In this document: positions 28,500 through 36,894 of the stretch, in pieces
Numbering within the stretch: position 1 is the stretch's first letter
Layout: every line of letters begins with the position of its first letter
Position numbers and translations under genes: made by a program
From: Catenulispora sp. GP43
Lineage (GTDB): Bacteria; Actinomycetota; Actinomycetes; Streptomycetales; Catenulisporaceae
Length of the DNA stretch: 64,000 nt
Direction: 5' to 3'
Assembly: GCF_041260665.1 (NCBI RefSeq)
Contig: NZ_JBGCCT010000030.1
Coordinates: 85,236-149,235, forward strand
Notes under the pieces: model-generated
What the model was told of the DNA's origin: nothing
Seen by the model: only the letters and a program-made list of their open reading frames with translations
Database searches by the model: none

Positions 28500-29999
28500 T
28501 CAGTACGCTCCTTTGCCCTTGACGACGGCCGAGCCGGTCCGCAGCAAGATCTCCGCGTCCAGGCCCAACGACCAGTTCTCGACGTATCCCAGGTCCAGCC
28601 GGACCGCGTCCGCCCACGCCAGGTCGGAGCGGCCGCTGACCTGCCACAGCCCGGTCAGGCCGGGCTTGACCAGCAGCCGGCGGCCGACCTCCTCGCTGTA
28701 CTTGGCAGCCTCCTCCGGCAGCGGCGGACGCGGCCCGACCAGGGCCATGTCGCCGCGCACGACGTTGAGCAGCTGCGGCAGCTCGTCCAGCGAGTACCGG
28801 CGCAGCACCGCGCCGACCTTCGTCACCCGCGGGTCCCGCCGCATCTTGAACAGCAGGCCGTCGGCGTTGACGTTCAGGTGTGTGAGCTCCTTCTTCGCCG
28901 CGGCCGCGCCGTTGGACATGGTGCGGAACTTGTAGAGGACGAAGTGCTCCCCGCGCAGGCCCACGCGGGTCTGCCGGAAGTAGATCGGACGGCCGTCGCC
29001 GACCAGGATCGCCACCGACACCGCCAGGAAGATCGGCGCCAGCAGCAGGATGCCGATCGCCGCCATCACCCGCTCGCCGAGTTCCTTGGGAACGCGGGAG
29101 CCACGCGACAGCTTGGGTGCGCGCACGTGGAACAGCGGGACGCCGCCGTCGCGCCGGACCGCCAGCCGCGCCGGCGCGATCTCGCTCAGGAACGGGGCGA
29201 CCAGGATGTCCGCGCCCAGGCCGGCCAGCCTCCAGCCCAGGCCGCTCAGTGCCGCCGCCCCCAGATGCGGGCCGGGCATCAGCACCACGACCTCGCACCC
29301 GGTCACCTCCAAGGCCGTCGCGACCTGCTCGGCGTCGCTGGGTCCGCCGTGCGCGGTCAGCGTGCCGACGTTCAGCGGGTCCAGCGGGTCCTGCGGAGTC
29401 GGCGGCACCGACCCCGAGGCCGTCGTCAACGGCGCACCGGGCGCGGCGGGCCCGGCGACCTCCAACGAGGCCACCGCCCGCAGCCCCGAGCGCTCACGCC
29501 GCAGGATCGCGGCCATCGCCGAGCACTGGATCGCGCTGCCAACCAAGAGAGCTGGCCTTGAGGCCAGCCCCGTGTGCCGTGCTTGCAAGGCGCGGAACGC
29601 TTTGCGGGCTAACAGCGACGCGACCGCCGCCGTGGGCGCTGCCAGCAGCACCCCACGCACCAATCTGTCGTTGCGGGCGACCAGCGCGCACAGCGCCGAC
29701 AGCGCTGCCATCGCGGCCAGGCAGGCCCGCAGAATCCTGTGATACTCCTCGGTCCCCGGCCCCACGTGCCGTCGCTCGTACAGCCGGTGCGCACCAGCGG
29801 CACCGACCCACGCGACAGGCACGGCGACCAGCGCCGGCCAGTCGTCCTGGACCGGGACCGCCAGCCATGTGGCCGCCGTCGCGCACGTCCAGTCCATCGC
29901 CACCAGGAGCGCCGTACCGGCGCGCCTGCCATAACCAGATCTCGCTCGTGCGACACGTACTCGCACAAGCGGGCTCTCCACGCCCGACCCGACCGCCAT
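28500..29999 (-). CDS. Polyprenyl-phosphate sugar-1-phosphate transferase (exopolysaccharide priming enzyme)
   Basis: 499 residues, GGGGGGA about 8 bases before the ATG. Four N-terminal hydrophobic segments (about 28-140) and a CoA-binding-like middle domain precede a further helix near 310-330. The catalytic bacterial sugar transferase domain has FRQTRVG, YKFRTM, RRYSLDELPQLLNVVRGDMA, LVGPRPPLP and KPGLTGLWQVSGRS. This is the WbaP/WcaJ/CpsE type, which transfers a sugar-1-phosphate to undecaprenyl phosphate as the first step of repeat-unit synthesis. It leads the minus-strand run and is divergent from the GT2 at 30258. The middle domain has a Pro/Ser-rich insertion. Confidence 0.92.
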   Translation of the reverse strand: MAVGSGVESPLVRVRVARARSGYGRRAGTALLVAMDWTCATAATWLAVPVQDDWPALVAVPVAWVGAAGAHRLYERRHVGPGTEEYHRILRACLAAMAALSALCALVARNDRLVRGVLLAAPTAAVASLLARKAFRALQARHTGLASRPALLVGSAIQCSAMAAILRRERSGLRAVASLEVAGPAAPGAPLTTASGSVPPTPQDPLDPLNVGTLTAHGGPSDAEQVATALEVTGCEVVVLMPGPHLGAAALSGLGWRLAGLGADILVAPFLSEIAPARLAVRRDGGVPLFHVRAPKLSRGSRVPKELGERVMAAIGILLLAPIFLAVSVAILVGDGRPIYFRQTRVGLRGEHFVLYKFRTMSNGAAAAKKELTHLNVNADGLLFKMRRDPRVTKVGAVLRRYSLDELPQLLNVVRGDMALVGPRPPLPEEAAKYSEEVGRRLLVKPGLTGLWQVSGRSDLAWADAVRLDLGYVENWSLGLDAEILLRTGSAVVKGKGAY

Positions 30000-30257
30000 G
30001 CCGAAATCCCCCCACGGAATCCGTCCGCACCGCTCGATGCCTACCGCCCCGCACTACCCCGGCCATGACCGCTGCGTAACCGCACGAACACTTGTGAACG
30101 GAAAGCATGGTAGTGGGCTGGGATACTTCGCGCGAGATGTACCGGAGAGTTATCATGGCTAACACTTAGCGTCGTTCTGCTGTTATACGTACTGTGTCCA
30201 GACATGGTCGCCTGTGGGACAACCACCGAAGCCCAGCCGGGCCGGTGGAGTGGGGGG
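30000..30257. promoter_or_regulatory. Divergent control region of the polysaccharide cluster
   Basis: 258 bp between divergent starts, clearly AT-richer than its surroundings at 30100-30200 (for example gttatcatggctaacactta). It must drive both the priming-transferase operon and the GT2-deacetylase operon. Several TAnnnT sequences occur, so I do not choose one. No clear inverted repeat was found. Confidence 0.5.
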
Positions 30258-31085
30258 ATGAGGATGGCGCGTAGCGCGCTGCGCTGGGGCAAAGACACAC
30301 TCAACCGAATGATCGGATGGCAGGTGATCTTTGAGATACGCAACAAAACCTTGAAATGGCCGGGTGTGCTTCGGATGCGTCGCTTCGAGGACCGAGAAGT
30401 GAAACGCCTGCGGGCTGTAGCGCCGCTTTTGTCGGCACGGGTCGCCGTGGTGATCCCGACCTACCGCCGGCCGGAGGGACTCGCCGCCGCGGTGGACTCT
30501 GTACTGGGGCAGACCTGGTCGGACTTTGTCGTGGTGGTGGTGGACGACGGCGGAGGCGGGCTGGAAGCGGCCAAACTTCCGGACGATCCGCGACTACGCA
30601 CCGTGTCGCTTTCCGAGAATTCACATGTCCTCGGCCTGGTCCGGAACGTGGGAATACGGCTGACGGAATCGCGCTACGTCGCGTTTCTGGACGACGACAA
30701 TATCTGGGAGCCAGAGCATTTGGCCCTGACAGTGAAAACCCTGATGGATTCCCCGCGCCTGTCTGGCGTATACACCGCATTGCACCGGGTTTTGCCGGAC
30801 GGGTCCGATCTGGACGTGTTGTCAGTGCCCTTCGACCGCAAGCGCGCGTCCTGGGACTCGTTCCTCGACTGCAACGCCTTCGTGGCGGTACGCAGCAGAG
30901 CATTGATCTTCAGCCGCATGCCGCGGCCCATCGGCCTGCTGCCGCGCGAGGACTGGGAAATGATGTACCGGTTCACGCGCCGCCACCGCATCACCCACCT
31001 GCCGTCGCCGACGGTCCGGTACTTGGTGAACCCGTCGAGCTTCTACACACAGTGGGACAAAGACGACAAGGGGGAGAGCGAATGA
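30258..31085 (+). CDS. Family 2 glycosyltransferase
   Basis: 275 residues if the ATG at 30258 is used (GGAG 7 bases upstream; an ATG at 30264 is equally possible with the GGGGGG run as its site). After a basic, helical 50-residue N-terminus the GT-A domain begins AVVIPTYRRPEGLAAAVDS. It has VVVVDDGGGG as the nucleotide-binding loop, FLDDDNIWEPEHL as the DxD region and LLPREDWEMMYR as the acidic acceptor-site motif. Codon bias and GC at its 5' end are lower than in the neighbours. Its stop overlaps the deacetylase start, so they are coupled. Confidence 0.85.
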   Translation: MRMARSALRWGKDTLNRMIGWQVIFEIRNKTLKWPGVLRMRRFEDREVKRLRAVAPLLSARVAVVIPTYRRPEGLAAAVDSVLGQTWSDFVVVVVDDGGGGLEAAKLPDDPRLRTVSLSENSHVLGLVRNVGIRLTESRYVAFLDDDNIWEPEHLALTVKTLMDSPRLSGVYTALHRVLPDGSDLDVLSVPFDRKRASWDSFLDCNAFVAVRSRALIFSRMPRPIGLLPREDWEMMYRFTRRHRITHLPSPTVRYLVNPSSFYTQWDKDDKGESE

Positions 31086-31753
31086 GCGCCACGGATTTGA
31101 GGAACATCTCGTTCCACGGCATCGGAATCCCGGACGGCCCCGAACGCGAACCGGACGAGCACCGCTACTGGGTGACGGAGTCGACCTTCCTGCGCGTCCT
31201 GGACTTCTGCGCCGAACAACCCAACGTCCGCCTGAGCTTCGACGACGGCAACGCCTCCGACGCGGCCATCGCCCTGCCGGCCCTGCGGGAGCGCGGCCTG
31301 CGAGCCGACTTCTTCCCGATCGCCGATCGCCTGGGCACCCCCGGCAACCTCGAACCCGGAGCCCTGCGAGACCTCACCGCCGCCGGCATGACCGTCGGCA
31401 CCCACGGCGCGGCCCACCGCCCCTGGACCACAGCCCTGGCCACGGACCACATCAAGGAACTCGAGGAAGCCCGAGGCCGCATCGCCGAACACAGCGGCCG
31501 CCCGGTCGACACCGCCGCCTGCCCCTTCGGCGCCTACGACCGCAAAGTGCTGCAAGCCCTGCGCAAAGCGGGCTACCGCACGGTGTTCACCAGCGACGCC
31601 CGCCCCGCCCGCAGCGGCGCCTGGCTCCAGCCGCGCTACAGCGTCGAGGCCGACGACACGCCGGAGACGGTGCGGGCGCGGATGCTGGCGCCGCGGTCGG
31701 CGACGGGGCGGGCGGCGGATCGGGCGGTGCTGATGGTGAAGGCTTGGCGGTGA
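31082..31753 (+). CDS. Polysaccharide deacetylase (NodB-like)
   Basis: 223 residues from the ATG in an ATGA overlap with the GT2. NodB motifs are visible: VRLSFDDGNASD (general base and metal Asp), GTHGAAHRPW (two metal His) and ACPFGAYD in the later motif region. There is no signal peptide, so the protein would act in the cytoplasm on a nucleotide- or lipid-linked sugar. It probably removes an N- or O-acetyl group. Being only about 220 residues, it is a minimal catalytic domain. Confidence 0.85.
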   Translation: MSATDLRNISFHGIGIPDGPEREPDEHRYWVTESTFLRVLDFCAEQPNVRLSFDDGNASDAAIALPALRERGLRADFFPIADRLGTPGNLEPGALRDLTAAGMTVGTHGAAHRPWTTALATDHIKELEEARGRIAEHSGRPVDTAACPFGAYDRKVLQALRKAGYRTVFTSDARPARSGAWLQPRYSVEADDTPETVRARMLAPRSATGRAADRAVLMVKAWR

Positions 31754-31940
31754 GCGGGGTTTTGGTCGGGACAGGGTCCGCTGCCGCTGGCACTGTCGGT
31801 GCCGCCGCCGGTGCCGGTGCTGCCTGTGCTGCCGGTGCTGCCGTTGCCGCCGAGTCCGCTGCTGATGCCGGCGCGGGTGCTGCCGGTGCTACCGCCGCCA
31901 TCCGACATACCCGCCCCACCGCGAAAGCGAGCCTCCCCAC
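31754..31940. repeat. Low-complexity spacer of GCCGGTGCTGCC-like units
   Basis: The 187-bp gap is made of imperfect repeats of GCCGGTGCTGCC and related trinucleotides (about 31790-31900). Both strands stay open by composition alone: Ala/Gly-rich on plus, Gly/Ser/Thr-rich on minus. I see no ribosome-binding site or conserved protein, so I treat it as non-coding minisatellite-like DNA. It could form structure in the transcript between the deacetylase and ATP-grasp genes. Confidence 0.55.
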
Positions 31941-33080
31941 ATGACCACCCGCGTCCTCATCGGCTTCGCCGACGCCTTCGCCGCGATCGAGTCCGCCTGG
32001 TCCCTGGCCGACGCCGGCCACGAGGTCTTCGCCTTCGCCCGGCGCGGCAGCTCACCGGCGTTGGCCGCCTCGCGCCGGGTACGCGTCGTGCCGGTCACGG
32101 CGCCCGAGGATGATGCCGCGGCCTGCGTCGCCGACGTCGTCGACGCCGCCCGGCGCCTCGGCGCCTCCGTGCTGCTTCCGCTCGACGATCTGGCCGTCTG
32201 GGTCGCCGACCGGACCGATCTGCCGGTGGCCGGGCCCACCGGCAAGGCCGCCGCCTTCGCGCTCGACAAGCGGCTGCAGGTCGAGGCGGCGGCCGACGCC
32301 GGGTTCGCGGTTCCGGCGCGTACTGCCGGCGGGCCTTGGGTCGTCAAGGCCGCGATGGCCGCCGTCGAGCGGGACGGCAGGCTGCTGCGTCCCGGCGGCC
32401 GGGTCGCCGCCACCGAGGCCGACATCGCGCGCGCCACCGAGGAGCTCGCCGGGCCCGTGCTGGTCCAGCAGTTGCTGACTGGCGTCGGTGAAGGGGTCTT
32501 CGGTTTCGCGACCCCGGACGGCATCCGCGCCTGGAGCGGCCACCGCCGAGTCCGCATGACCGATCCGCGCGGCTCGGCCTCCAGCGCGTGCCGCTCGATC
32601 GCGGTCGAGGAGGACCTGCGTCCCCGGGCGGAGATGCTGCTGGCCTCGGTCGGCTGGCGCGGCATGTTCATGCTCGAACTCCTGCGCGACACCGCCGGGA
32701 CCCCGTGGTTCATGGAGGTCAACGGCCGGCCCTGGGGCAGCATGGCGCTGGCCGTGCGCCGCGGCTTCGACTACCCGGTCTGGGCCGTCCGGCAGGCGCT
32801 CGAGCCGGAGTTCGTCCCCGAGGCGCCGGATCCCGAGCCCCCGCACGTCGTCTGCCGGCACCTCGGCCGCGAGCTGATCCACCTGGCCGCCGTGCTGCGC
32901 GGGCCGATCGCCGACCACCCCGGCCCGTGGCCGAAGCGCGCCGCGACGCTGGCCGCCCTGCGCCCGACCCGCGCTGACCGCTGGTACAACCTGCGCCGCG
33001 GCGAGCGCCGCGTCTTCTGGCGCGACACCTGGTCGACCCTGTCCGCCCAAGCCGCCCGCATGAGACGGAGAACTTCGTGA
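31941..33080 (+). CDS. ATP-grasp family ligase
   Basis: 379 residues. The first 100 residues form the Rossmann-like pre-ATP-grasp domain (VLIGFADAFAAIESAWSLADAG). The ATP-grasp region follows, with WVVKAAMAAVER (phosphate-binding Lys strand) and WFMEVNGRPWGSMALAV, whose Glu and Asn are the Mg-ATP ligands. ATP-grasp enzymes join a carboxylate to an amine or thiol through an acyl phosphate. In a polysaccharide cluster it could attach an amino acid to a uronic acid or amino sugar; this is inference. Its stop overlaps the PHP gene start (GTGA). Confidence 0.8.
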   Translation: MTTRVLIGFADAFAAIESAWSLADAGHEVFAFARRGSSPALAASRRVRVVPVTAPEDDAAACVADVVDAARRLGASVLLPLDDLAVWVADRTDLPVAGPTGKAAAFALDKRLQVEAAADAGFAVPARTAGGPWVVKAAMAAVERDGRLLRPGGRVAATEADIARATEELAGPVLVQQLLTGVGEGVFGFATPDGIRAWSGHRRVRMTDPRGSASSACRSIAVEEDLRPRAEMLLASVGWRGMFMLELLRDTAGTPWFMEVNGRPWGSMALAVRRGFDYPVWAVRQALEPEFVPEAPDPEPPHVVCRHLGRELIHLAAVLRGPIADHPGPWPKRAATLAALRPTRADRWYNLRRGERRVFWRDTWSTLSAQAARMRRRTS

Positions 33081-33817
33081 CCACGGTCCGCGCGGTAGCG
33101 CACATTCACTCCGAGTGGTCCGACGACGCTTCCTGGCCTCTCGACCGCCTGGCCGCCGCCTTCCGCAAGCGCGGTCGCAGCGTCCTGTTGATGTGCGAGC
33201 ACAGCCGTACCTTCACCGAAGCCAAGTGGGAGGAGTACGTCCAGGCCTGCGCCACAGCCTCGGGAGACGGCGTCCTGGTCGTCCCCGGCCTGGAGTACAA
33301 CGACGCCGACAACGTCGTCCACATCCCGGTCTGGGGCGACGTCCCGTTCCTGAGCCAGACCCCTGACATCGCCGACGTCCTGGCCCACACCCGCGCGGCG
33401 GACGGCGTCGCCGTCTTCGCGCACCCCTGGCGCCGCAACGCCTGGAGGCGCTTCGACCCGGCCTGGGCCAAGGACCTGACCGCCGTGGAGATCTGGAACC
33501 GCAAGTACGACGGCTGGGCCCCGAACCGCCAGGCCCGCGCCTACGCCGAACGCCTGGGCCTGCCGCCGTTCGTGGCCCTGGACTTCCACGGCGCCCGGCA
33601 GTTCTTCCCGCTCGCGATGGAGCTGACGCTCACCGGACCGCCGTCCCGCACGACCGTCGAGGACGCCCTGCGCGACGGCCGGTTCGAGCCGCTGGCGTTC
33701 AGCCGCTCGGCGCTGCGGCTGACGTCAGGAGTCGGCGGCCTGGCGCTGGCAGCGGCCGAAGCCGCGCGCGCCGTCGCGGCCCGCACGGTTCGAGCCGCAC
33801 TGAATAGAAGAAAGTAA
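33077..33817 (+). CDS. PHP-domain metal-dependent phosphoesterase
   Basis: 246 residues from the GTG overlapping the ATP-grasp stop. The PHP metal ligands are in place in order: HIHSEWSDD, MCEHS, VVPGLEY, VFAHPWRR and LDFHGARQ. Stand-alone PHP proteins hydrolyse phosphate esters with two or three metals. Coupling to the ATP-grasp gene suggests a shared pathway, perhaps removing a phosphate from a carbohydrate intermediate. The final 45 residues are Ala/Arg-rich. The gene ends 12 bases before the convergent GT2. Confidence 0.8.
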   Translation: MTTVRAVAHIHSEWSDDASWPLDRLAAAFRKRGRSVLLMCEHSRTFTEAKWEEYVQACATASGDGVLVVPGLEYNDADNVVHIPVWGDVPFLSQTPDIADVLAHTRAADGVAVFAHPWRRNAWRRFDPAWAKDLTAVEIWNRKYDGWAPNRQARAYAERLGLPPFVALDFHGARQFFPLAMELTLTGPPSRTTVEDALRDGRFEPLAFSRSALRLTSGVGGLALAAAEAARAVAARTVRAALNRRK

Positions 33818-33829
33818 AGGAAGTAACTG

Positions 33830-34798
33830 TCAGGGGCCCGGCTTGGCCCGCAGCCGAGCCGGGCTCACCAACGCACGCACCGCCGCCTTGCTACTGGCTC
33901 GCCCCAGCAACGCCCGCGACGCCTCCCGCAACAGCAGCGCGCCCCAGAAAGCCGCGACCGCCGGAGCGCTATGCGTACGCCGGTAAAGCCGCACCCGGTT
34001 CACCGTCAGCAACGTCCACAGCTTCGGCGAGACCGTCGCCTCGCCCTCCAGATGCACCGCGACCGCGTCCGGCGCCAACCGGGTCGCCAATCCATGGGTC
34101 CGCGCCCGCAACGCGTATTCCGTCTCCTCCGAGTAGAGGAAGAAGGACTCGTCCCAAGGCCCGCACGCCTCGACGCACTCCCGCGACAACGCCATCAACG
34201 ATCCGGCGACCCAGTCCGCACGGGTCGGGCCCTTGTACGCCTCCGGATCCGCGACCTGCTCACCGAGCGCGGCGAAGCGTCCCGACCGGTGCGCGCCGAG
34301 CACCATCTCGCCCAGCAGGCGCAACGGATTCGGCTCACGTCGCAAGGTTCTGATCATGCGCCCGGTGCCGTCGTACAACAGCGGCGCCGTGATCCCGGTG
34401 CCCGGCAGATCCAGCCCGCGCACCAAAGCCTCGCCGCACCCCGGCCGCATCCGGATGTCCGGATTGCAGACCAGGACGGCGTCGGTCTCCTTGCCCAGCG
34501 GGCCGACCGCTTCCAGCGCCGCGTTGATCGCGGCGGCGTAGCCGGCGTTGCGTCCGGTCTGGACCAGCAGCGCGTCCGGGGCCTTCGTCCGCACCAGATC
34601 GGCCGTCCCGTCGGCGGAGTCGTTGTCGGCGACCACCAGCCGCCAGCGCAGCCCGGCCATGCCGGACTCCAGCGAGTCCAGCAGCCCGGGCATGACATCG
34701 GCGCTGTTCCACGTGACCACGACCAGCACGGCCCCGGGCAGTTCCGCGGCGGACGACCGCTCCTCAGCAGACGACCGTTCCTCAGCGGACGACGGCAT
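33830..34798 (-). CDS. Family 2 glycosyltransferase, rhamnosyltransferase-like
   Basis: 322 residues. The N-terminus is a short repeat, SSAEERSSAEERSSAAE, encoded by tandem copies. The GT-A core then starts AVLVVVTWNSADVMPGLLDS, with VVADNDSADGTADLV, VLVCNPDIRMRPG (DxD-equivalent) and FFLYSEETEYALRA. The NxDIxxxPG and FLYxEExE patterns belong to rhamnosyltransferase-type GT2 enzymes (WbbL-like). Its 5' end overlaps the stop of the upstream GT4 gene by 17 bases, so the two are co-translated. Confidence 0.85.
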   Translation of the reverse strand: MPSSAEERSSAEERSSAAELPGAVLVVVTWNSADVMPGLLDSLESGMAGLRWRLVVADNDSADGTADLVRTKAPDALLVQTGRNAGYAAAINAALEAVGPLGKETDAVLVCNPDIRMRPGCGEALVRGLDLPGTGITAPLLYDGTGRMIRTLRREPNPLRLLGEMVLGAHRSGRFAALGEQVADPEAYKGPTRADWVAGSLMALSRECVEACGPWDESFFLYSEETEYALRARTHGLATRLAPDAVAVHLEGEATVSPKLWTLLTVNRVRLYRRTHSAPAVAAFWGALLLREASRALLGRASSKAAVRALVSPARLRAKPGP

Positions 34799-35897
34799 CG
34801 AGCACCTCCGTCAGCTCCGCCACCCACCGGGCCATCCCGAACTCCGTCTCGGCCAGCCGCCGCGCCTCGCGGCCCATCGCTTCCGTCCGTTCCTGGTCGG
34901 CGACCAGCTCCAGGATCCGCGCCCGCAGCGCCGCCGCGTCATGGGCCGGCACGAACGCGCCGTTGACGCCCTCCGCCAGCGCGTCACGCTGGCCGTCGAC
35001 CCGCGTGCACACCACCGCGCGCCCCATCGCGAAGGCCTCGATCATGCAGCTGATCCCGTGGTCGGTGTCGCTGGGGTGCAGCGGGAGCACGACGAAGCGC
35101 GAGCGCGCGTACAGGTCGCGCAGCTCGACCGGCGACAGCGGACCGAAGGTGACGCCCTCCGGCAGCGCGACGCGCTCGCCGCGGTCGCCGAGTTCGGCCC
35201 GCCAGCGGTCGTCCATGCCCGCTACCAGCGAGCCGGCGATGTGGCAGCGCACGCCGCTGCCGTCGAGCGCGGCGATCAGGGTGGCGAAGTCGCGGTTCTC
35301 GCGGCCGGCGGAGCAGATCAGCGGTGTGTCCGGTTCATCGGCTGTCCCGGGCTTGGCCAGATCCGGATCGAAGAACTCGGTGTCCACGACCCACTTCGGC
35401 GACACGATCCGCTCCGCGGGCACGCCCAGGCGCTTGACCGCGAACTCGGCCTGCGCCGTCGGCGGCAGGACCAGGGTCGTGATCCCCGGCCAGGCATACC
35501 GCAGCAGCTTCGCCTTGGCGCCGGAGGAGATCCAGCTGTAGAGCGTGACGAGCTTGGCGCGCCCGCGGCGGCCGGTGAAGCGCAGCGCCAGGGCCAGTGG
35601 CAGGCTCGACGCCTCGGCGCCCCAGGCGAAGATCGCGTCGTACTTCTTGCGCACGCGGAAGGCTTCGGCGGCGAACGCCAGCGGGAGCGGCAGCCTGCCG
35701 TATATCCGCCTGCGCAATCTCGACGGACCGGTCAGGAAGCGCTGGTCGAGGACCGTCAGGTCATAGGGCAGGTCGTAAAGCCAGACCTTCGAGCGGGTCC
35801 CGCCCTTCGCCTGTTCGGCGACCTCCTCCAGGTAGGGCGGAAACCAGCCCGCCGACACCATGACCAGGATCCGGGGTTGCTCCAGGGCGTCCGTCAC
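34782..35897 (-). CDS. GT4-family (GT-B) glycosyltransferase
   Basis: 371 residues from a GTG at 35897; the open frame further upstream lacks a site and runs under the divergent gene. The N-terminal GT-B half begins PRILVMVSAGWFPPYLEE. The C-terminal half has ICSAGRENRDFATLIAAL, the HIAGS strand, and the donor-sugar motif DTDHGISCMIEAFAMGRAVVCT, where an E-x7-E-like pattern is reduced to one clear Glu. It ends with LVADQERTEAMGREARRLAE, the usual GT4 tail. Retaining chemistry with a nucleotide sugar is expected. It is divergent from the GT2 at 35971. Confidence 0.82.
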   Translation of the reverse strand: MTDALEQPRILVMVSAGWFPPYLEEVAEQAKGGTRSKVWLYDLPYDLTVLDQRFLTGPSRLRRRIYGRLPLPLAFAAEAFRVRKKYDAIFAWGAEASSLPLALALRFTGRRGRAKLVTLYSWISSGAKAKLLRYAWPGITTLVLPPTAQAEFAVKRLGVPAERIVSPKWVVDTEFFDPDLAKPGTADEPDTPLICSAGRENRDFATLIAALDGSGVRCHIAGSLVAGMDDRWRAELGDRGERVALPEGVTFGPLSPVELRDLYARSRFVVLPLHPSDTDHGISCMIEAFAMGRAVVCTRVDGQRDALAEGVNGAFVPAHDAAALRARILELVADQERTEAMGREARRLAETEFGMARWVAELTEVLDAVVR

Positions 35898-35970
35898 CGG
35901 GCCATGCTCGCAAAGCCGGGAACAACCCCACAAGAGCGTTAGAACCCTGACAGGACCCGCGCGGATTCCG

Positions 35971-36831
35971 ATGCGATACTGGGCAATCGTGGTGTCAGTG
36001 GTCATCCCCGCGCACAACGAGGCGAGCGTGGTCGGACGTCTGCTCGGCGGACTTCTGGCCGACGCGGCGCCGGGCGAGTTCGAGGTCTGGGTCGTCGCCA
36101 ACGGCTGCACGGACGACACGGCGGAGGTCGCCGGCGCGTTCGCGGACGTCAAGGTGCTGATCTCCCCGCAGGCGGACAAGCACGCCGCCATGCGGCTCGC
36201 CGACGAGCACGCCGAGGGCTTCCCGCGGCTGTACGTGGACGCCGACGTGGAGCTCGGATCGCAGGACGTGCGCGCCCTCGCGGCGGCGTTCGACGATCCG
36301 GGCGTCCTGGCCGCCGGCCCGTCGCGGGCGATGCCCGCCGAGCGGCGGCCGTGGACCGTGCGGTGGTTCTACGACGTGTGGGACGAACTCCCGGTGGTGC
36401 GCGACGGGCTGTTCGGGCGCGGCGTGGTCGGGATCTCGCGCGAGGGCTGGGAACGGCTGCGCGCGCTGCCGCCGCTGCTCGGCGATGACCTGGCGGCCTC
36501 GCTGCTCTTCGAGCCGGCGCGGCGCCGGGTGGTGGCGGAGGCCTCCGTGGTGGTGCACCCGCCGCGGACGCTCGGGGCGCTGCTCAAGATCCGCACCCGC
36601 GCCCTGGTCTCGACGCTCCAGGCCGCCGACGACCCGTCGCTGACCACGGCTTCGGGATCGGCGCGGACGTCGCTGTCCGACCTGCGGGCGATCGCCGCCG
36701 CCTCGCCGGTGCGCGCCACGCCGAAGGTCGCCTGGTTCCTCGTGCTCACAGTCGCCACCAAGCTACGCGCCCGGCGCGCGGTCCGTACGAAGGACTACCG
36801 AACCTGGCACCGGGACGACACCAGCCGCTGA
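35971..36831 (+). CDS. Family 2 glycosyltransferase
   Basis: 286 residues from the ATG at 35971. The fold itself begins SVVIPAHNEASVVGRLLGGL, so a GTG at 35989 or 35992 may be the true start; a TAnnnT-like GATACT at 35975-35980 would give a leaderless message there. WVVANGCTDDTAEVA and LYVDADVELGSQD are the nucleotide and metal sites, and RGVVGISREGW follows. No membrane helix. It is the third of the glycosyltransferases grouped at 33.8-38.1 kb, and overlaps none of them. Confidence 0.8.
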   Translation: MRYWAIVVSVVIPAHNEASVVGRLLGGLLADAAPGEFEVWVVANGCTDDTAEVAGAFADVKVLISPQADKHAAMRLADEHAEGFPRLYVDADVELGSQDVRALAAAFDDPGVLAAGPSRAMPAERRPWTVRWFYDVWDELPVVRDGLFGRGVVGISREGWERLRALPPLLGDDLAASLLFEPARRRVVAEASVVVHPPRTLGALLKIRTRALVSTLQAADDPSLTTASGSARTSLSDLRAIAAASPVRATPKVAWFLVLTVATKLRARRAVRTKDYRTWHRDDTSR

Positions 36832-36894
36832 CCAAGATCAGAGTGTCAGTGTTCTGGTTCATGGGTAGCCTCGCCCACAGGGGGTGGGGAAGCC

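Noticed and set aside
31636..31908. Gly/Ser/Thr-rich minus-strand frame
   Set aside because: It depends on the low-complexity spacer and the antisense of the deacetylase gene, and has no start signal.
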